A program made the translations under genes and the position numbers. A stretch of 6,021 nt of DNA from an uncultured Clostridia bacterium (lineage in GTDB: Bacteria; Bacillota_A; Clostridia; Oscillospirales; Acutalibacteraceae): contig CALWIE010000104.1 of NCBI GenBank assembly GCA_944380625.1, positions 1 to 6,021 of the forward strand, in the 5' to 3' direction. Below, one piece after another: positions 4,489-6,021 of this stretch (position 1 is its first letter; every line of letters starts with the position of its first letter). The notes beneath the pieces are model-generated. The model saw only the letters and a list, made by a program, of their open reading frames with translations. It did not search any database and was not told where the DNA came from.

Positions 4489-4704
4489 TCAGGCCTCCTG
4501 GCAGCTGATGGGGGTGTAGCCCGCCTCGGTGACCGCGTCCATCAAAACCTGGTCGGGCACGTCTTTTTCCAGGGTGACGGTGGCCTTTTTGCTCTCCAGC
4601 TCCACCACTGCCTCCGCGACCCCCGGAACACCGGACAGGGCCTTCTGCACGTGGGCCTGGCAGTGGGCGCACATCATGCCGTCTACGATCAATACTTTTT
4701 TCAT
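4489..4704 (-). CDS. Possible internal-start CopZ-like copper chaperone, in frame with copA
   Basis: Starting at ATG 4704, the last 71 codons of the copA frame form a complete heavy-metal-associated domain: [15 protein letters not shown] with copper-binding Cys12 and Cys15, a beta-alpha-beta-beta-alpha-beta pattern, and GYTPI near the end. The length is that of stand-alone CopZ chaperones (about 69-72 residues), which carry Cu(+) to CopA. The ATG is preceded by AAGGA at a 5-nt spacing, a typical start signal. No stop codon separates it from the ATPase, so the ribosome may yield the fusion, the free chaperone, or both. Which is made cannot be told from sequence alone; Clostridia ATPases with this C-terminal domain are common. 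Confidence 0.5.
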   Translation of the reverse strand: MKKVLIVDGMMCAHCQAHVQKALSGVPGVAEAVVELESKKATVTLEKDVPDQVLMDAVTEAGYTPISCQEA

Positions 4705-6021
4705 GGAGATCCTTCCTTTCTGTGTTTCCGGCCCTTGGGGGGCCGGTGGGCGGATAGTTTCTGCTTCTCTATGGGAAACCCCTCCCGAGGGAGTGGCCTC
4801 TTCCGGTTTTACGGCGGCTTTGGCCTTAAAAAACCGCAGCCGCAGGGCGTTTGTCACCACGCACACCGAGCTCAGGCTCATGGCGGCGGAGCCGATCATG
4901 GGGCTCAGGCGCAGCTGGAAAGCCGGATACAGCGCCCCTGCTGCCAGGGGGATGCCCAGGATGTTGTAAAAGAACGCCCAGAACAGGTTCATGTGGATGT
5001 TCCGCACCACGGCCCGGCTCAGGTCGATGGCGTTGGCCACATCGTCTAAGGAGTCCTTCATCAGCACCACGTCGGCGGATTCAATGGCAATGTCCGTCCC
5101 CGCCCCAATGGCGACGCCGATGTCCGCCCGGGTCAGGGCTGGGGCGTCGTTGATGCCGTCCCCTACCATGGCCACCTTGTGGCCCTGTTCTTGCAGCGCC
5201 CGGATGTGGGCCTCTTTCTGAGTGGGGAGCACGTCGGAGATGGCCTTCTCGATGCCCAGCTCCTGACGGATGGCTTCTGCCGTAATCTGGTTGTCCCCGG
5301 TGAGCATTACCACCTGCAGGCCCATCTCCTGAAACCGTCTGATGGCCGCCCGGCTCGTCTCCCGGATGGTGTCCGCCACAGCGATGGCTCCCAGCAGCTT
5401 CCCGTCCCTCGCAAAGAGCAGCGGGGTCTTTCCCTCCTTGGCTAGGCGGCCTACCGCCGCCTGAGCAGAGGCGCGCTCTTCCGCAGTGGCGGGCAGTCGG
5501 TTTTCCTCCAAAAAGGCCAGGTTCCCCGCCAGATAATCCTTCCCGCCGATCCGCGCCCGGACGCCCCGGCCCGCCACTGCCTCGAAGGAGTCCGCCCCAG
5601 GCAGGGAGAGCCCGGCCCCACGGGCCCGCTCCACCACAGCCTGGGCAAGGGGGTGTTCGCTGCCCAGCTCCACGGCGGCAGCTTCCCGGAGGAACTCCTC
5701 CTCCGGCTGGCCGGGGGCCAGCACCAAGACGTCTGTTACCGCGGGATGGCCGGAGGTGATGGTGCCGGTCTTATCCAGGACGATGGTGTCTACGTTGTGG
5801 AGGTTTTCCAGGCTTTCAGCGGATTTGATGAGGATGCCCATTTCCGCCGCTTTTCCCGTGCCCACCATAATGGCCACCGGCGTGGCCAGTCCCAGGGCGC
5901 AAGGGCAGGAGATGACCAGCACGGAGATGGCGTTGGACAGGGCGAATTCAAAGTCCGCTCCCACAAACAGCCACACCGCCGCCTCCACCAGGGCAATGGC
6001 GATGACCACCGGCACAAAGAT
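4489..6021 (-). CDS. copA: Cu(+)-exporting P1B-type ATPase, 3' part, with a C-terminal HMA domain
   Basis: The frame is open from the right edge to a TGA at 4489 and gives 510 residues; the N-terminus is missing. CopA pumps Cu(+) out of the cytoplasm using ATP. Visible are the CPC metal site in the membrane (39-41), the phosphorylated Asp83 in [14 protein letters not shown] (121-126) in the nucleotide-binding domain, TGDN (241-244) and [12 protein letters not shown] (285-296). Tyr352-Asn353 and Met381-x-x-Ser-Ser385 are the copper-specific residues of the last two helices, supporting the P1B-1 (Cu/Ag) subgroup. A polar linker (about 401-439) then joins a heavy-metal-associated domain with Cys451-x-x-Cys454. 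Residue 440 is a Met with its own ribosome binding site, so a separate CopZ may also be made. Actuator motifs and any N-terminal metal-binding domains lie beyond the window. Confidence 0.95.
   Translation of the reverse strand: MFVPVVIAIALVEAAVWLFVGADFEFALSNAISVLVISCPCALGLATPVAIMVGTGKAAEMGILIKSAESLENLHNVDTIVLDKTGTITSGHPAVTDVLVLAPGQPEEEFLREAAAVELGSEHPLAQAVVERARGAGLSLPGADSFEAVAGRGVRARIGGKDYLAGNLAFLEENRLPATAEERASAQAAVGRLAKEGKTPLLFARDGKLLGAIAVADTIRETSRAAIRRFQEMGLQVVMLTGDNQITAEAIRQELGIEKAISDVLPTQKEAHIRALQEQGHKVAMVGDGINDAPALTRADIGVAIGAGTDIAIESADVVLMKDSLDDVANAIDLSRAVVRNIHMNLFWAFFYNILGIPLAAGALYPAFQLRLSPMIGSAAMSLSSVCVVTNALRLRFFKAKAAVKPEEATPSGGVSHREAETIRPPAPQGPETQKGRISMKKVLIVDGMMCAHCQAHVQKALSGVPGVAEAVVELESKKATVTLEKDVPDQVLMDAVTEAGYTPISCQEA
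4728..4746 (-). other. GC-rich hairpin in the copA linker, just upstream of the internal CopZ start
   Basis: CCGGCCC (4728-4734) and GGGCCGG (4740-4746) form a perfect 7-bp stem with a 5-nt loop inside the coding sequence. It ends 23 nt before the internal ATG at 4704 and 8 nt before the AGGAAGGA start signal (4710-4717). No T-run follows, so it is not a terminator. It may influence ribosome movement or initiation at the internal start, or may simply reflect GC-rich codons for Pro, Gly and Ala. Confidence 0.4.

Noticed and set aside
1..6021. CRISPR arrays, tRNA or rRNA genes, insertion sequence ends
   Set aside because: I looked for regularly spaced repeats, tRNA-like cloverleaf or T-loop sequences, rRNA motifs and transposase frames with terminal repeats, and found none that I can support.

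Overview
The window looks like the chromosome of a GC-rich, endospore-forming Clostridia member, probably of the Oscillospiraceae / Ruminococcaceae type. This rests on a SpoIIM-like sporulation protein beside a XerD-like recombinase, a TIGR04086-type membrane protein behind yajC, strong GGAGG-type ribosome binding sites, and a copper ATPase carrying a C-terminal metal-binding domain. I have not identified the species. Every complete gene lies on the minus strand. Only a fragment at the extreme left is on the plus strand.

Left end (1-180): the last 40 codons of a plus-strand tyrosine integrase, probably the edge of a mobile element, run into a perfect 12-bp bidirectional terminator. Next (181-1728, minus) comes a two-gene unit of spoIIM followed by xerD, 18 nt apart, preceded by a sigma-E-like promoter. 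This pairs chromosome-dimer resolution with a sporulation gene, in an order recalling the spoIIM-fur-ripX(xerD) region of Bacillus subtilis.

The middle (1729-2325) is about 600 bp without a convincing gene and is AT-rich at its right end. It holds a very good sigma-A promoter on the minus strand. The presumed RNA start coincides with one arm of a 9-bp perfect inverted repeat, and a series of nested pairings follows. I propose an unassigned structured non-coding RNA there.

Right half (2326-6021, all minus): a TIGR04086-like small membrane protein with a strong terminator; yajC (Sec translocase accessory subunit) with its own sigma-A promoter and terminator; tgt (tRNA-guanine transglycosylase of queuosine synthesis) with its own sigma-A promoter and an unusual leader containing a terminator-like hairpin; and the 3' part of a Cu(+)-exporting P1B-type ATPase. 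The ATPase frame continues without a stop into a CopZ-like metal-binding domain that also has its own ribosome binding site and start codon.

The most interesting points are the candidate RNA, the copA/copZ read-through arrangement, and the hairpin between the tgt promoter and the tgt start codon.
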